5,679 bases of DNA. Origin: Desulfonatronospira sp964577315 (GTDB lineage: Bacteria; Desulfobacterota; Desulfovibrionia; Desulfovibrionales; Desulfonatronovibrionaceae). Where the stretch lies: NCBI GenBank assembly GCA_964577315.1, contig CAZNYT010000109.1, forward strand, positions 1-5,679, given 5' to 3'. Shown piece by piece: positions 5,458 to 5,679 of this stretch (positions are counted from its first letter, which is position 1; the number at the start of each line of letters is the position of its first letter). The notes below the pieces were generated by a model. It was given only the letters and a program-made list of their open reading frames with translations. It was not told the origin of the DNA and searched no databases. The translations under genes and the position numbers were made by a program.

Positions 5458-5622
5458 TCATCTTCCCGAAACCATGCGGTCCAAGAGCTTGGAGAGCATC
5501 CTGCGGGTAATAAGGATCTTGCTGCTCTTGTCGCCATAAAGATGGGCTACAAGCACCAGGCGGTCTTCTTTGGGATCGTAGCCCAGCCTTATGCGCTCTG
5601 TTTTGGGATAAGTGGTGGACAT
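5458..5622 (-). CDS. small hypothetical protein (54 aa)
   Basis: A basic protein of 54 residues, MSTTYPKTERIRLGYDPKED at the start and SKLLDRMVSGR at the end, with no cysteine, no signal peptide and no membrane segment. The middle shows strand-like RLVLVAHLYG (21–30) and the motif ILITRRML (36–43). This loosely recalls small proteobacterial hypothetical proteins with a 'YDpeeDRL … LTRR' pattern; no function is known to me. The start ATG at 5622 is chosen because the preceding gene stops 1 nt upstream (TAA at 5626–5624) and AAGAG lies about 4 nt before it. An in-frame ATG at 5664 would overlap that gene. It probably forms an operon with the DUF362 gene 30 nt downstream. Confidence 0.7.
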   Translation of the reverse strand: MSTTYPKTERIRLGYDPKEDRLVLVAHLYGDKSSKILITRRMLSKLLDRMVSGR

Positions 5623-5623
5623 A

Positions 5624-5679
5624 TTACTCTTGTTGCTCTTCCCTGGCCGCCTTGAGCTTTTCATCCAGGTTCTTCAGGC
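5624..5679 (-). CDS. C-terminal end of an unidentified upstream gene (partial)
   Basis: The last 17 codons read LKNLDEKLKAAREEQQE, then TAA at 5626–5624; the 5' part lies outside the window. The segment is highly charged and helix- or coiled-coil-like, with Leu spacing typical of an amphipathic C-terminal helix. It is supported as coding by its 1-nt spacing to the next ATG, a typical operon junction. The protein cannot be identified from this tail. Confidence 0.6.
   Translation of the reverse strand, partial: LKNLDEKLKAAREEQQE

Overview
All convincing genes lie on the minus strand, so transcription runs from right (5679) to left (1). The sequence is moderately GC-rich and coding-dense. The core is an aromatic amino acid operon in the order ADH synthase – archaeal-type 3-dehydroquinate synthase II – PheA (chorismate mutase/prephenate dehydratase) – AroA (EPSP synthase). 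From memory, this is the order seen in Desulfovibrio (DVU0460–DVU0463 in D. vulgaris, followed by tyrA and trp genes). I therefore infer a sulfate-reducing bacterium of the Desulfovibrionales type. This placement rests on gene content, not on a marker gene.

Right part (5679–4636): the last 17 codons of an unidentified gene, a 54-codon hypothetical gene that starts 1 nt after its stop, and a short DUF362 protein. These look co-transcribed, and no function can be assigned to the group.

Middle (4635–4359): a 277-nt intergenic region that appears to be a complete ribosome-mediated transcription attenuator. It has a TTGACA promoter element and an unannotated 30-codon leader ORF containing the uninterrupted run Phe-Tyr-Phe-Trp-Tyr-Phe-Tyr-Phe. 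It can form a long 1:2 protector hairpin (18 bp), an alternative 2:3 antiterminator (15 of 16 positions paired) and a strong 3:4 intrinsic terminator with seven Ts. ADH synthase starts just after the terminator behind a perfect AGGAGGT. This is the most notable content of the window: one leader that appears to sense all three aromatic amino acids and gates entry into the whole pathway.

Left part (4358–61): ADH synthase and DHQ synthase II make 3-dehydroquinate from an aspartate-semialdehyde-derived precursor instead of the DAHP/AroB route. AroA acts later, toward chorismate. PheA takes chorismate through prephenate to phenylpyruvate and carries an ACT domain for Phe feedback. Gaps between these genes are 76, 2 and 20 nt. 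The operon probably continues left of the window. The last 60 bases hold a 14-bp tandem repeat that begins 4 nt after the aroA stop codon.
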